The notes under the pieces: model-generated | What the model was told of the DNA's origin: nothing | Database searches by the model: none | The model's input: the letters and a program-made list of their open reading frames with translations, nothing else | Assembly (NCBI GenBank): GCA_016703125.1 | Contig: JADJCR010000007.1 | Span: forward strand, 1-64,000 | DNA length: 64,000 nt | Reading direction: 5' to 3' | From: Micrococcales bacterium | GTDB lineage: Bacteria > Actinomycetota > Actinomycetes > S36-B12 > UBA10799 | Position numbers and translations under genes: made by a program | In this document: piece after piece, positions 8,540 to 17,355 of the stretch | Layout of the letters: each line of letters starts with the position of its first letter | Position numbering within the stretch: the stretch's first letter is position 1

Positions 8540-9721
8540 GTGACAGCAGTGGTGGAGGAGCCGGTTGGTGAGTTGCTCGCGGGGCTTGCACAGCTGCCTT
8601 CAGGGCATCCGTCGACGTGGGATCTGGAGGAGTTGCGCACCGGGATCCCGACGCTGTTCGCTCTCAGCAACCAGCTCGCCTCGCTGCAGTACGAGGCGCT
8701 CGCGTCCTACGACACCCGCGGTGGGGCGCAGATCGATGGGCACCGCACGACCGGGGACTGGCTGCAGAAGCGGACGCGGATCTCCGATGGTGGCGCGCGG
8801 GTGCACACGGCCCGCGACCTGCGCGATCATTTGCCGGCGACCGCGCAGGCGCTGCACGCCGGGACGATCACGAACGAGCATGTGCGGGTGATCCGGCGGG
8901 CCTTCCGGATGTTCGGGGAGAAGTTCTCGCTCATTGAGGAGCGGGTGGTGGACTTCGCGCTCACTCACACGGTCAAGCAGTTGCGGGCCTACGTGGACCT
9001 GATCATCCAGCAGTACCAGCCGCAGGACCACGACGATGAGGCGGAGATGAGGCGGGACGACCGCAAGGTGTTCCTCTCGCAGTCGCTCGACGGTTGGTGG
9101 GTGCTGGACGGGATGTTGGATCCGGCGACCGGTGAGATCGTGAAGGCGGCCCTCGACCGCTATGCGCAGCCGACGGACCAGAACGACCGGCGCAGCGCAC
9201 CGATGCGCAACGCCGACGCCCTCGCGGAGATCGCCGATCGGGCGATGGACGGCGCCGATCGTGCCACCGGCTACGGGCACCTCGCCGTGATGATGACGGT
9301 GGACCAGCTGGAGACCGGGCTGGGGGTGACGTGGCCGAGCGGTCTGCTGATGTCTCGCACGGATCTGCGCACCTTGTCGTGCAGCGCCTCGGTGTCGTAC
9401 GTAGTGGGGGTGCCCACCGACGATCCCGTACGGTGGCAGCCGCTGGCCGTCGGGTTCGCCGCCCGGTACGCCACGAAGGCCCAGCGTGCGGCGTTGGCGG
9501 TACGGGACGGCGACGGCTGTGTGCATCCGGGGTGCACGGTTCCGGCCTGGCGGTGCGTGGCCCACCACATCCGGCCCTGGGATCAGGGTGGGAGCACCGA
9601 CCTGCAGAATCTCGTCCTGGTGTGCAGATACCACCATCGGCGCATCCACCTCGGGCGCCTGCGCATCATCTGGGTCGACCGACACGCCACCACCGCCGAG
9701 GCTGATCGCGCGCCACCCTGA
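8540..9721 (+). CDS. DUF222/HNH endonuclease domain protein (13E12 repeat type)
   Basis: The 393-residue protein starts at GTG 8540 after GAGGAGG. Residues from about 20 to 260 form the helical DUF222 domain (VGELLAGLAQLPSG through RAMDGADRATGYGH). The C-terminal 80 residues hold an HNH nuclease motif: DGDGCVHPGC with zinc-type cysteines, VAHHIRPWDQGG, and LVLVCRYHHRRIH. Proteins of this family occur as multiple copies in actinobacterial genomes (13E12 repeats of Mycobacterium) and are suspected mobile or DNA-damage-linked nucleases, with cellular role unproven. A second, divergent member lies at 43903-45105. An SOS-like box in the promoter suggests damage induction. Confidence 0.88.
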   Translation: MTAVVEEPVGELLAGLAQLPSGHPSTWDLEELRTGIPTLFALSNQLASLQYEALASYDTRGGAQIDGHRTTGDWLQKRTRISDGGARVHTARDLRDHLPATAQALHAGTITNEHVRVIRRAFRMFGEKFSLIEERVVDFALTHTVKQLRAYVDLIIQQYQPQDHDDEAEMRRDDRKVFLSQSLDGWWVLDGMLDPATGEIVKAALDRYAQPTDQNDRRSAPMRNADALAEIADRAMDGADRATGYGHLAVMMTVDQLETGLGVTWPSGLLMSRTDLRTLSCSASVSYVVGVPTDDPVRWQPLAVGFAARYATKAQRAALAVRDGDGCVHPGCTVPAWRCVAHHIRPWDQGGSTDLQNLVLVCRYHHRRIHLGRLRIIWVDRHATTAEADRAPP

Positions 9722-9764
9722 GATACCGGTGGTAAGGACTCGGGACCGTTCCGGACATTTCCGC

Positions 9765-9770
9765 TAGGTT
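9765..9770 (+). promoter_or_regulatory. -10 element TAGGTT of a leaderless promoter
   Basis: TAGGTT is followed by six bases and then the ATG at 9777, with no ribosome binding site. It probably drives the whole six-gene LytS-to-exonuclease operon. Confidence 0.5.
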
Positions 9771-9776
9771 CGCCCC

Positions 9777-10952
9777 ATGGATGCGTGGGTGCTGGCGCTG
9801 GCGGCGATCGCCGGTGCCATCGTGCTCGCCGTCCTCATCGCCCGCTGGGTGCGCGGGCGCAGCCAGATGGGCACGGAGAGCCAAATGGCCACATACCGCA
9901 CGCTGCACATCGCCAGCCTTGCGGCGCCGGCGCTGCGGGGTGGGCTGACCGAGGCCGCTGCGACCCGGTCGGTGAAGTACCTGCGGGGGCTGCTGGGCGT
10001 GGAGGCGCTGGCGGTCACCGACCGGTTCAGCACGCTGGCCTTCGACGGCACCGGCGACAAGCAGCGCGAACTCGCGGTGGAGCACGCGGAACCCGCGCTG
10101 GACTCGGGCACCGCGGTGGTCATCGGGAGCGACCAGGCACGCGCGGTCTCGGAGATGTTCCGCTCCGGCATCGCCGCCCCGCTGACCTCCGACGAGGTGG
10201 TCATCGGGGCGCTCGTGGCGTACTCGGCCACCCCCGCCGGCCCGGCGATGATGCGCGCGGTGGAGGAGGTGGCGACGTTCACCTCCGGCCAGCTCGACCT
10301 CGCCGAACTCGACCGCACGCGGGCGCGCACCGCCGAGGCCGAGGTGCGAGTCCTGCGCGCGCAGATCTCCCCGCACTTCATCTTCAACTCGCTGACCGCC
10401 ATCGCGTCCTTCGTGCGCACCGACCCCGACCGCGCCCGCGACCTGCTGCTCGACTTCGCGGCGTTCACCCGGTACAGCTTCCGGGCGCACGGCCGCTTCA
10501 CGACCCTGGCCGAGGAACTGCGATCCGTCGAGCAGTACCTGCTGCTGGAACAGGCCCGGTTCGGCGACCGCCTGCAGGTGAAACTGCGTGTCGATCCGGA
10601 GGTCCTGGGGGTGCGCATCCCCTTCCTGTGCATACAGCCGCTGGTCGAGAACGCGGTGCGCCACGGCCTTGAGGACCGCGACACCCCCGGGCTGGTGAGC
10701 ATCACCGCGCTGGAGCGGGGCCCGGACTGCTGGATCAGCGTGGAGGACGACGGGGTGGGCAACGACCCGGCCGTCATCCGGCGCAGCCTCTCCGGCGAAC
10801 CCGGGGACCACGTCGGCCTGGCCAATGTCGACGAGCGGCTGCGGCAGGCCTTCGGCGACGACCGGGGGCTGGTCGTGGAGACCGCTCCGATGGCTGGCAC
10901 GAAGGTCACGATGCGCATCCCGAAATACGCCGAGGCGGTGGCCCATGACTGA
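9777..10952 (+). CDS. LytS-type sensor histidine kinase
   Basis: The 391-residue protein has one N-terminal transmembrane helix (about residues 3-24), a GAF-like middle region (about 45-165), and a His_kinase/HATPase module. The phospho-acceptor is His200 in AQISPHFIFNSLTA, with PLVENAVRHG as N-box and SVEDDGVGN and GLANVDERL as the ATP lid motifs. Such kinases pair with LytTR regulators. In known BtsS/YpdA-type systems they control carboxylate or peptide transporters. Its stop overlaps the regulator start by eight bases, and a sodium:solute symporter lies downstream, so sensing of that symporter's substrate (a small organic acid) is inferred. Confidence 0.9.
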   Translation: MDAWVLALAAIAGAIVLAVLIARWVRGRSQMGTESQMATYRTLHIASLAAPALRGGLTEAAATRSVKYLRGLLGVEALAVTDRFSTLAFDGTGDKQRELAVEHAEPALDSGTAVVIGSDQARAVSEMFRSGIAAPLTSDEVVIGALVAYSATPAGPAMMRAVEEVATFTSGQLDLAELDRTRARTAEAEVRVLRAQISPHFIFNSLTAIASFVRTDPDRARDLLLDFAAFTRYSFRAHGRFTTLAEELRSVEQYLLLEQARFGDRLQVKLRVDPEVLGVRIPFLCIQPLVENAVRHGLEDRDTPGLVSITALERGPDCWISVEDDGVGNDPAVIRRSLSGEPGDHVGLANVDERLRQAFGDDRGLVVETAPMAGTKVTMRIPKYAEAVAHD

Positions 10953-11715
10953 CACCGAGGGGCTGGTGGTGGTGGCGGTGGACGACGAGCAACCGGCGCT
11001 GGCTGAACTCACCTACCTGCTCGGCCGGACCGCGGGTGTCGCGCAGGTCAGGCCCGCCAGCACCGCGACGGACGCGTTGGAACTGCTGCAGGCCGACGAC
11101 GTGGACGCCGTCTTCCTCGACATCCGCATGCCGGGGATGGACGGTCTGGCGCTGGCGCGGGTGATCGGCCGGTTCGCCGCGCCGCCGCCGGTGGTGTTCG
11201 TCACGGCCTACGACTCCCACGCCGTGGACGCCTTCGACATCGCCGCGGTGGACTACCTGCTCAAGCCCATCCGCGCCGAACGCCTGGCGCAGGCGGTAGG
11301 CCGGGTGCAGCGCCACCTCGAGAGCGAACTCGGTCCCGGGACGGCCGCGCCCGATGCAGCGGCACCCGACGAGACGATCGCCGTCGAGCTCGGCGGCGTC
11401 ACGCGTTACGTCAAGCGCTCGGACATCGTCTACGTGGAGGCCCAGCGCGACTACGTGCGCCTGCACACCCGCGAGGGCGGGCACCTCGTGCGCGTGCCGC
11501 TGGCCACCCTCGAGGAGCGCTGGGAGGCCGCGGGTTTCCTGCGCGTCCACCGCCGGTACCTGGTCAACGCGGCCTGCGTGGTCGGCCTGCGCAACGCCGC
11601 GGGGCGGCTCACCGTCGACCTCGGACAGGGCCAGGCCGTCCCGGTCAGCCGCCGGCACGCGGCCGCGGTCAAGGAGGCGCTGGTGGCCGGCCACCGTCTG
11701 GAGCGGGACTCGTGA
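10945..11715 (+). CDS. LytTR-family response regulator
   Basis: The 256-residue product has a receiver domain (VDDEQPA acidic pair, phospho-acceptor Asp59 in VFLDIRMPGMDG, Lys in YLLKPIRAERL) joined by a Pro/Ala-rich linker (about 130-145) to a LytTR DNA-binding domain (IVYVEAQRDYVRLHT through FLRVHRRYLVNAACV). The start at 10945 overlaps the kinase gene. It should regulate the transporter operon in which it sits, and possibly other loci. Confidence 0.92.
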   Translation: MTDTEGLVVVAVDDEQPALAELTYLLGRTAGVAQVRPASTATDALELLQADDVDAVFLDIRMPGMDGLALARVIGRFAAPPPVVFVTAYDSHAVDAFDIAAVDYLLKPIRAERLAQAVGRVQRHLESELGPGTAAPDAAAPDETIAVELGGVTRYVKRSDIVYVEAQRDYVRLHTREGGHLVRVPLATLEERWEAAGFLRVHRRYLVNAACVVGLRNAAGRLTVDLGQGQAVPVSRRHAAAVKEALVAGHRLERDS

Positions 11716-11758
11716 GCTGCGAGTGCCGGGTTGCTGCGCGAGCCGGACGTCGGGCGCA

Positions 11759-12136
11759 GTGAAGCCGGAGCAGCGGCCCAAGCGCCAGGTCATTACCGGG
11801 CCCCGCCGCGATGTGCGGCGCCGGGTGCCGCGGTCGGTGACCGCGGAGATCGACGATGCGACCGAGGTAGGTCAGGTGTACGTGCGGGCGTTGATCCGCA
11901 CGCAGTTGCTGCTCGGGCTGTCCACGGTGGCGTTGGTGGTGGTTCCCCTGATCGCGATGCCTCTGTTGTTCGGCTTCGTCCCGCAGGTGCGCGAACTGCA
12001 AGTGGGTCCGATGCCGTTGTGGTGGGTGCTGCTGGGGGTCCTGGTGTACCCCGCGATCCTCGGGGTCGGCTGGTGGTACGTGCGCCAGGCCGACCGCAAC
12101 GAAGCGCAGTTCACCGACCTGGTGGAGGGCCGATGA
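11759..12136 (+). CDS. small two-helix membrane protein, symporter partner (DUF485-like)
   Basis: Starting at GTG 11759, the 125-residue protein has a basic N-terminus, a predicted helix (LLLGLSTVALVVVPLIAMPL), a short external loop (FVPQVRELQVGPM) and a second helix ending GVGWWYVRQADRNE. This two-helix plan and the RxAxRNE-type tail match the small DUF485-like membrane proteins encoded just before acetate/cation symporters, where they are presumed accessory subunits. It overlaps the symporter start by four bases (ATGA), which supports a shared complex. Confidence 0.7.
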   Translation: MKPEQRPKRQVITGPRRDVRRRVPRSVTAEIDDATEVGQVYVRALIRTQLLLGLSTVALVVVPLIAMPLLFGFVPQVRELQVGPMPLWWVLLGVLVYPAILGVGWWYVRQADRNEAQFTDLVEGR

Positions 12137-13875
12137 ACCCCACGCTGGCCGCGGCCGGCATGGCGCTCACGGTGCTCATCACCATCGGGCTGGCCGCGTA
12201 CAGTTCGCGACTGGCGCGCACGACTGGTGACTTCTACGTGGCCTCGCGTTCGGTGCCCGCGTGGTGGAACGCCTCGGCGATCTCGGGGGAGTACCTCTCG
12301 GCGGCGTCGTTCCTCGGCGTGGCGGGCCTGATCATGGCCGGCGGCGCGGATGCGGTCTGGTTCCCGGTCGGGTACGCGGTGGGCTACGTGCTGGTGCTGG
12401 CACTCGTAGCGGCACCCCTGCGCCGGTCCGGGGCCTACACGCTGCCCGACTTCTGCGAGGCACGACTTCGATCGTCGAAGGTCCGGCTGATCGCGAGCGC
12501 GCTCGTGGTGCTCATCGGCTGGCTCTACGTCCTGCCGCAGTTGCAGGGCGCTGGGCTCGCGCTGCAGATCCTGCTCGACACCCCGACGTGGGTCGGTGGT
12601 CTGCTCGTGTCGATCACTGTGCTCGTCGTCATCGTCGGGGGTGGGATGCGCAGCGTCACCCTCGTGCAGGGTTTCCAGTATTGGCTCAAGGTCGTGGCGA
12701 TCATGGTGCCGGTGCTTTTCCTGCTCGCCGCGTGGCGCGCCGACGCCGCCCCGAGCGCGCTGACCGAAGCGCCACCGGTGTTCGACGAGCAGACGACGGT
12801 GCGCATCGAGAACCCGATCACCGTCAATGTCGCCGCGCCGATCGCGATCCAGGCGGAGGGCACGATCGATGACATCGCCGTCGACGGCCCCCTCACGTGG
12901 CAAGTGGGCGAGCACACCGTGGCCGCCGGGAGCGCGCTGGTGTTCCCGCAGGGCGCACACGTTCCGCACCTGAGCGGCGTGCCGCAACTGACCGGAGTCG
13001 CGTGGGGGCAGCCACTGCAGAGCGGGCAGGAACACCCGCTGTACCGCACGTTCGCGCTGATGTTCGCGCTGTTCCTGGGGACGATGGGGCTGCCCCACGT
13101 GCTGGTCCGCTTCTACACCAATCCCGACGGCCGCGCCGCGCGCCGGACCGCGCTGGTGGTGATCGGGCTGGTCGGCCTGTTCTACCTCGCGCCCTCGGTC
13201 TACGGGATGCTCGGTCGTCTCTATGCCCCGGAGTTACTGCTCACCGGGCGCACCGACGCGGTAGTGCTTCTGTTGCCGCAGGCTGCAGTCGGTGGGGTGA
13301 CCGGGCAGTGGCTCACCGCCCTCGTCGCGGCCGGCGCTGCAGCCGCGTTCCTGGCCACCGCCACGGGATTAACCGTCACGGTCGCCGGCGTCCTGTCGCA
13401 GGACGTCGTGGGCAAGAGGGTGCGCAACCCCATCATGTCCTTCCGGATCGCTGCGGCCGCGGCGGTGCTGGTCCCGCTGCTGCTGGGGCTTGTGGCCGAG
13501 TCGCTGCCGCTGGCCCGAGCGGTATCGCTGGCATTCGCCGTGGCGGCCGCCACCTTCTCGCCGCTGTTGCTGCTGGGGATCTGGTGGCCACGGCTCACCG
13601 ATGCCGGTGCGGCGGCCGGGCTTCTTCTCGGCGGCGTGATGGCGACCGCGGCGATCGCTGTGTCCACCCTTGTTCCCGAGTTGGCCGGGTGGCCGGGGGC
13701 GTTGCTCTCGCAGCCCGCAGCGTGGGCCATGCCGGCGGCCCTGTTCACCATGGTGGCGGTGTCCCTGCGCACGGCCCATAGGATCACACCGGGGGTGGAT
13801 CGGATCATGATCCGCCTGCACACACCGGAGACCGTCGGGGTGCAGCGGACCTGGACGGCGAGAGGAGCGCGATGA
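12133..13875 (+). CDS. sodium:solute symporter (ActP-like, acetate/small carboxylate type)
   Basis: The 580-residue membrane protein has SSS-family features: DFYVASRSVPAWWNASAISG near the N-terminus, SAASFLGVAG (helix 1-2 sodium-site region), VGYVLVLALVAAPLRRSGAYTLPDF, and GLPHVLVRFYTNPD, characteristic of the cation/acetate symporter branch. An unusual external segment of about 110 residues between helices (around 205-310) contains beta-type sequence (TTVRIENPITVNVAAPI). It probably imports acetate or another short carboxylate with sodium. The genomic setting (LytSR upstream, DUF294 and DnaQ-like exonuclease downstream) is the same set seen around such symporters in other phyla. Confidence 0.85.
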   Translation: MNPTLAAAGMALTVLITIGLAAYSSRLARTTGDFYVASRSVPAWWNASAISGEYLSAASFLGVAGLIMAGGADAVWFPVGYAVGYVLVLALVAAPLRRSGAYTLPDFCEARLRSSKVRLIASALVVLIGWLYVLPQLQGAGLALQILLDTPTWVGGLLVSITVLVVIVGGGMRSVTLVQGFQYWLKVVAIMVPVLFLLAAWRADAAPSALTEAPPVFDEQTTVRIENPITVNVAAPIAIQAEGTIDDIAVDGPLTWQVGEHTVAAGSALVFPQGAHVPHLSGVPQLTGVAWGQPLQSGQEHPLYRTFALMFALFLGTMGLPHVLVRFYTNPDGRAARRTALVVIGLVGLFYLAPSVYGMLGRLYAPELLLTGRTDAVVLLLPQAAVGGVTGQWLTALVAAGAAAAFLATATGLTVTVAGVLSQDVVGKRVRNPIMSFRIAAAAAVLVPLLLGLVAESLPLARAVSLAFAVAAATFSPLLLLGIWWPRLTDAGAAAGLLLGGVMATAAIAVSTLVPELAGWPGALLSQPAAWAMPAALFTMVAVSLRTAHRITPGVDRIMIRLHTPETVGVQRTWTARGAR

Positions 13876-14816
13876 GCGGCCAGGTCGTGCCGGCCTCGGC
13901 GTTGGTCGACGTCGCCCTCACGATTGACTGGTCCGCGCCCTCGAGTACCGTGATGTCGGATGCCGCCGATGCCCGCACGCGTCTTCTGATCGACGGGTTC
14001 GTCCACCAGGCCGGACCGCCGCCGGCTCGTTTCGCCTGGGTGGTGCTCGGCTCGCACGCCCGCCGGGAGTTGCACTGTGCCAGCGACCAGGACAACGCCT
14101 TGTTCTGGTCGACCGAACAGGCGGCGCGGACGAGCTACGCCGAGGACCTGGCGGCCACCGTGATCACGGGTCTGGCCGAGTTCGGCCTGCGTCGGTGTGA
14201 TGGCGGATACATGGCCGACAGGTGGTCGCACTCGGTGGACGAAGGGCAGCAGATCCTGCGGGAGCGGGTGGAGGCGCCGACCCCGGAGGCTGTGCTGGAC
14301 GCCGACGTCTTCCTCGATCTGCGTCCCCTCGCCGGGGGTCTGGACGTCAGCGCGGCGCGAGCGGAACTGCAGCGCGGCGCCGACTCGCCGCGTCTCATGC
14401 ACGGATTGGCCACGGCGGCCAATTCGTTCCCCCCACCGTTGCACGCGTTCGGCCGGCTTCCCCGGGGGGCAGTGGACCTGAAGAAGACCGGCCTCGCGCC
14501 GATCGTCCTGCTGGCCCGGCTGTACGGACTCAAAGCCCACTCCTCGGCGGTGGGCACCGACGAGCGGCTGGCCGACGCGACCAAGGACGGCGTGCTCAGC
14601 GACGAGCTCACGGGCCGGCTGCGCGAGGCCTACGAGCTGCTCACGCGGCTGCGCCTGCAGAACCAGTTGCGGCAGATCGAAGCCCGCGAGTACGTGACCG
14701 ACTCCATCCTGATGGAGGACCTCGACGACGACGATCACGACCATCTACGTGACGCGTTCAAAGCCATCAAGAGCGCCCAGTCCGTCACGTCGATCACGTT
14801 CCGGACCGACCTATGA
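13872..14816 (+). CDS. DUF294 putative nucleotidyltransferase
   Basis: The 314-residue protein carries the nucleotidyltransferase signature VVLGSHARRELHCASDQDNALF, with the GS and DxD metal-binding elements of the GlnD/DUF294 superfamily. A C-terminal helical DUF294_C domain follows (LARLYGLKAHSSAVGTDERL region). The CBS and cyclic-nucleotide domains seen in longer relatives are absent. It overlaps the symporter and the exonuclease genes by four bases each. In this conserved neighbourhood it is thought to act as a regulator related to PII uridylyltransferases, but the target is unknown. Confidence 0.8.
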   Translation: MSGQVVPASALVDVALTIDWSAPSSTVMSDAADARTRLLIDGFVHQAGPPPARFAWVVLGSHARRELHCASDQDNALFWSTEQAARTSYAEDLAATVITGLAEFGLRRCDGGYMADRWSHSVDEGQQILRERVEAPTPEAVLDADVFLDLRPLAGGLDVSAARAELQRGADSPRLMHGLATAANSFPPPLHAFGRLPRGAVDLKKTGLAPIVLLARLYGLKAHSSAVGTDERLADATKDGVLSDELTGRLREAYELLTRLRLQNQLRQIEAREYVTDSILMEDLDDDDHDHLRDAFKAIKSAQSVTSITFRTDL

Positions 14817-16195
14817 CCAAGTGGCGGGTGTTGGCCCTGATCGCCGTGGCGACCTTGGTCCCAGCGTTGACCGTCGCGGTGGTCCTCGCGGATCTGCCGG
14901 AGGCTTCCCGGACCTCTGTGTTGGAGTCGCTGGGCGGGGAGGCGGTGGTCCTTGGTCTGGGGCTCGTGGTGCTCGTCGGGCTCATCGGGTGGATCGCCTG
15001 GAGCACGTGGCGCGCCGAGCAGCGCGAGGATGAGCGGACCGCGTCGGCGGTGCAGATGATCGCCGACGTGAACCCCGACCACCGCCTCGCGGGTGACTCG
15101 GCAACCGCCCGCGCGATCAATGCATTGGCGCAGCGCCACGCCGGCGCGGAGGCACGGCTGCAGGCGCAACTGGCTGCCGCGCACGACGAACTGCGACTCG
15201 AGCGTGACGGGCTGCTCGCGGTGCTCTCCGGGCTCGACGTCCCGGTGGGCGTGGTCGATGATCGTGGCCGGGTGCTGCTGGTCAACCCCGCGGCCCGTCA
15301 GGCGCTGAGCGGCAGGACCCCTGTCGCCGCGGGACGCAGCATCTTCGGGGTCTTCGACGCGGAGGACTTCCTGCCGCTGCTCACCCGCGCGCTGGCCGGT
15401 GAGCGGCCGCGGGCGGTGGTGGGGGAGACCGCCATCCGGCTGGTGCGGCTGACCGGCCCCGACGAACCGGCGATGGTGCTGGTGGTCGGCAACCCGGCCG
15501 CCGAACATGCCGAAGGTCCGGTGGTGGGGCTGAGTGTGGACCTGTCGCGGCCCTCCCGGCCGGTCCCCACCCGCGAGGAGTGGCTGCAGACCCCCCTTGC
15601 CGACATCGTGTTCACGGTCGTGGACTGCGAGACGACGGGGCTTCATGTCGATGCCGGTGATCGCCTGGTCGCCATCGGTGCGGTGCGTGTGGACGGCGGG
15701 GTGGTGCGTGCCGACGACACGTTCGATGCCCTGATCAACCCGGGCATGCGGATCCCGGAGCTGTCCACAAGTTTCCACGGGATCACCGACGACATGGTCG
15801 CCGATGCCGATGGACCCGCCGAGGTGGTCACGGCGTTCGCCACGTACGCGGCGGACTCCGTGCTGGTGGCGCATCACACCGGCTTCGACTTCGGGTTCCT
15901 GCGGCCGGCCGCCGACTCCGCGGGGGTGCACCTCGAGCCCTTGGCGCTGGACACGATGTTGTTGTCAGCCGTGATTGAGACCCATCCGGAGTCCCGGCAC
16001 GGGCTGACTACGTGTGAGCGCTACGGAGTCGAGGTCTTCGGCCGCCATACCGCGCTCGGGGATGCACTGGCCACGGCGGAGGTGCTGGTGCGGATGATCC
16101 CGCAACTGGCCGAACGGGGAATCCTCACGCTGGGACAGGCGCGTGACGCCATGGCCCGCACGGATCTGGCCAAACGGATAGAGGCGGGGTCGTGA
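14813..16195 (+). CDS. membrane-anchored DEDDh 3'-5' exonuclease (DnaQ-like) with PAS-like sensor
   Basis: The 460-residue protein starts with two transmembrane helices (about residues 5-27 and 44-65). A HAMP/coiled-coil-like linker and a PAS-like domain follow (about 135-225, DVPVGVVDDRGRVLLVNPAA). A C-terminal exonuclease domain runs from about 268 to 435: VDCETTG (D271, E273), later AHHTGFDFGFL and the HTALGDALATAEV catalytic His-Asp pair. It is an epsilon-subunit-like nuclease tied to the membrane and to a sensor domain. The association with an acetate-type symporter, LytSR and DUF294 recurs widely but its purpose is unknown. It is the last gene of the operon. Confidence 0.82.
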   Translation: MTKWRVLALIAVATLVPALTVAVVLADLPEASRTSVLESLGGEAVVLGLGLVVLVGLIGWIAWSTWRAEQREDERTASAVQMIADVNPDHRLAGDSATARAINALAQRHAGAEARLQAQLAAAHDELRLERDGLLAVLSGLDVPVGVVDDRGRVLLVNPAARQALSGRTPVAAGRSIFGVFDAEDFLPLLTRALAGERPRAVVGETAIRLVRLTGPDEPAMVLVVGNPAAEHAEGPVVGLSVDLSRPSRPVPTREEWLQTPLADIVFTVVDCETTGLHVDAGDRLVAIGAVRVDGGVVRADDTFDALINPGMRIPELSTSFHGITDDMVADADGPAEVVTAFATYAADSVLVAHHTGFDFGFLRPAADSAGVHLEPLALDTMLLSAVIETHPESRHGLTTCERYGVEVFGRHTALGDALATAEVLVRMIPQLAERGILTLGQARDAMARTDLAKRIEAGS

Positions 16196-16208
16196 GGGTG
16201 CGACCCGC

Positions 16209-16261
16209 ATTGTCGCGCGGTTACGGGTTTCGGGCCCCGAAACCGGTAACCGCGCAACAAT
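16209..16261 (+). repeat. long near-perfect palindrome (REP-like), 25-base arms
   Basis: The arms 16210-16234 and 16236-16260 pair at about 23 of 25 positions around a GGGCCCC centre. It follows the exonuclease stop by 14 bases, so it may end transcription, but there is no T-tract. A related sequence sharing TTACCGGTTTCGGGG occurs at 32864-32905, which points to a dispersed element. Confidence 0.6.
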
Positions 16262-16313
16262 CGAGCGTGGCGTGGCTGCACGCCCCGGGCTTAGCCTGGA
16301 AACGGAGGCAGTG

Positions 16314-16655
16314 ATGAGAAGGATCATCCCCATCGTGCTCGCCGCGGCGATGCTCGCGCTGCCCGCGCCAGTTCCCGCAGTCATCGTCGTCACCGGCCAT
16401 GCCCGCATCGCGGTCGACGACGGATGCCTTGCCCGTCTCGTGCAGAAGGGCTACAAGGTCGCGGTCAAGCCCGGCAAGAAGATGGAACTGCCGGTCGGCA
16501 CCTACCGGATCACCGCACGACCCGCCACGTGCGAGCCCAGCAAGAAGAAGATCACCGTCCGTAAGGGCAAGACCGTACGTGCTTCGGTGATCGCTGACTC
16601 GCGTGCCTCCCAGGTCGTTCCGGTGCCCGCGCGACGGGCAGGTCAGGTGCGGTAG
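16314..16655 (+). CDS. small secreted basic protein, unknown function
   Basis: From ATG 16314 (GGAGG about eight bases before) the product has 113 residues. It opens with a signal peptide (MRRIIPIVLAAAMLALPAPV), followed by a basic, beta-rich domain with two cysteines (DDGCLARL and ARPATCEPSKKK) that may form a disulfide. A -10-like TAGCCT lies about 20 bases upstream. The 3' end overlaps the convergent toxin gene by 13 bases. I do not recognise a family; the pattern YRITARPATC followed by KKITVRKGKTVRASV resembles short envelope beta-domains. Confidence 0.6.
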   Translation: MRRIIPIVLAAAMLALPAPVPAVIVVTGHARIAVDDGCLARLVQKGYKVAVKPGKKMELPVGTYRITARPATCEPSKKKITVRKGKTVRASVIADSRASQVVPVPARRAGQVR

Positions 16656-16921
16656 ACGTCCCGGCGGTGGTCGATGCCCAGCACGATCACTTCGTGCCTC
16701 GATCCGTTGATGCGGTACAGGACACGGTAGGTGCCGCGGCGGGCTGAGTAGATCCCCGTGAGGTCCGCTCGCAAGGGCTTGCCGACCCGGGTAGGTGCAG
16801 CGATCAGCGAGCCGGTGACGAACTCGATCACGGCAGACACCACCGATTCTGGAAGCCCAACTCTGATCGCCCGGATCGCCGGGGGTGTCAGGACCAGTTC
16901 GTAGGCGTTCGCATCATTCAC
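16643..16921 (-). CDS. RelE/ParE-type toxin
   Basis: The 92-residue protein has the RelE fold pattern: YELVLTPPAIRAIRV at the start, and RRGTYRVLYRINGSRHEVIVLGIDHRRDVYR at the end, with the basic and aromatic residues that in RelE toxins cleave mRNA on the ribosome. Its ATG overlaps the antitoxin stop by four bases, the normal antitoxin-first order. It should be held inactive by the upstream gene product. Confidence 0.85.
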   Translation of the reverse strand: MNDANAYELVLTPPAIRAIRVGLPESVVSAVIEFVTGSLIAAPTRVGKPLRADLTGIYSARRGTYRVLYRINGSRHEVIVLGIDHRRDVYRT

Positions 16922-17184
16922 GGGCGCAATCCGCGAACCGCATCCGTTCCACGCACAACGTCTCCGATGCCGTACGCCGCGTCGGCCTCGCGGATGTCGG
17001 CGAGGGCATCGGGGTCACTGAGCACATCCAAGGTTTCTTCGAGTTCGGCGAGGTCGTCGGGGCTCAGGATCACAGCTGCAGCCTGGCCGTTGCGGGTGAC
17101 CGTGACCCGTTCGTGCTCCCGCTCGACCCGGTCAACGACCTCACTGAACCGATCGCGGACTTCTCGTAACGAGTGGATGCTCAT
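16918..17184 (-). CDS. Phd/YefM-type antitoxin
   Basis: The 88-residue product opens MSIHSLREVRDRFSEVVDRV and continues VTRNGQAAAVILSPDDLAEL, the Phd/YefM DNA-binding fold, with an acidic C-terminal tail (ETLDVLSDPDALADIREADAA split across the linker) suited to wrap the toxin. It is the first gene of the pair and is expected to repress its own promoter, alone and with the toxin. Confidence 0.85.
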   Translation of the reverse strand: MSIHSLREVRDRFSEVVDRVEREHERVTVTRNGQAAAVILSPDDLAELEETLDVLSDPDALADIREADAAYGIGDVVRGTDAVRGLRP

Positions 17185-17355
17185 GGACGCAATTGTGGCG
17201 CCTACTCGCGGTCGCGGGCAGGGTGGTCCTGTTCGTCGCGCGTGCTCGTATCTCTCGTGGGGCTGGCCTGCATCTCGGCGTGTCATGCCCTGCGCCCGTC
17301 GGCCGCCGCGCAGCGAACGTCCGGCCCGCCCGCGTAGCCTTACCGCGGAGGACGC

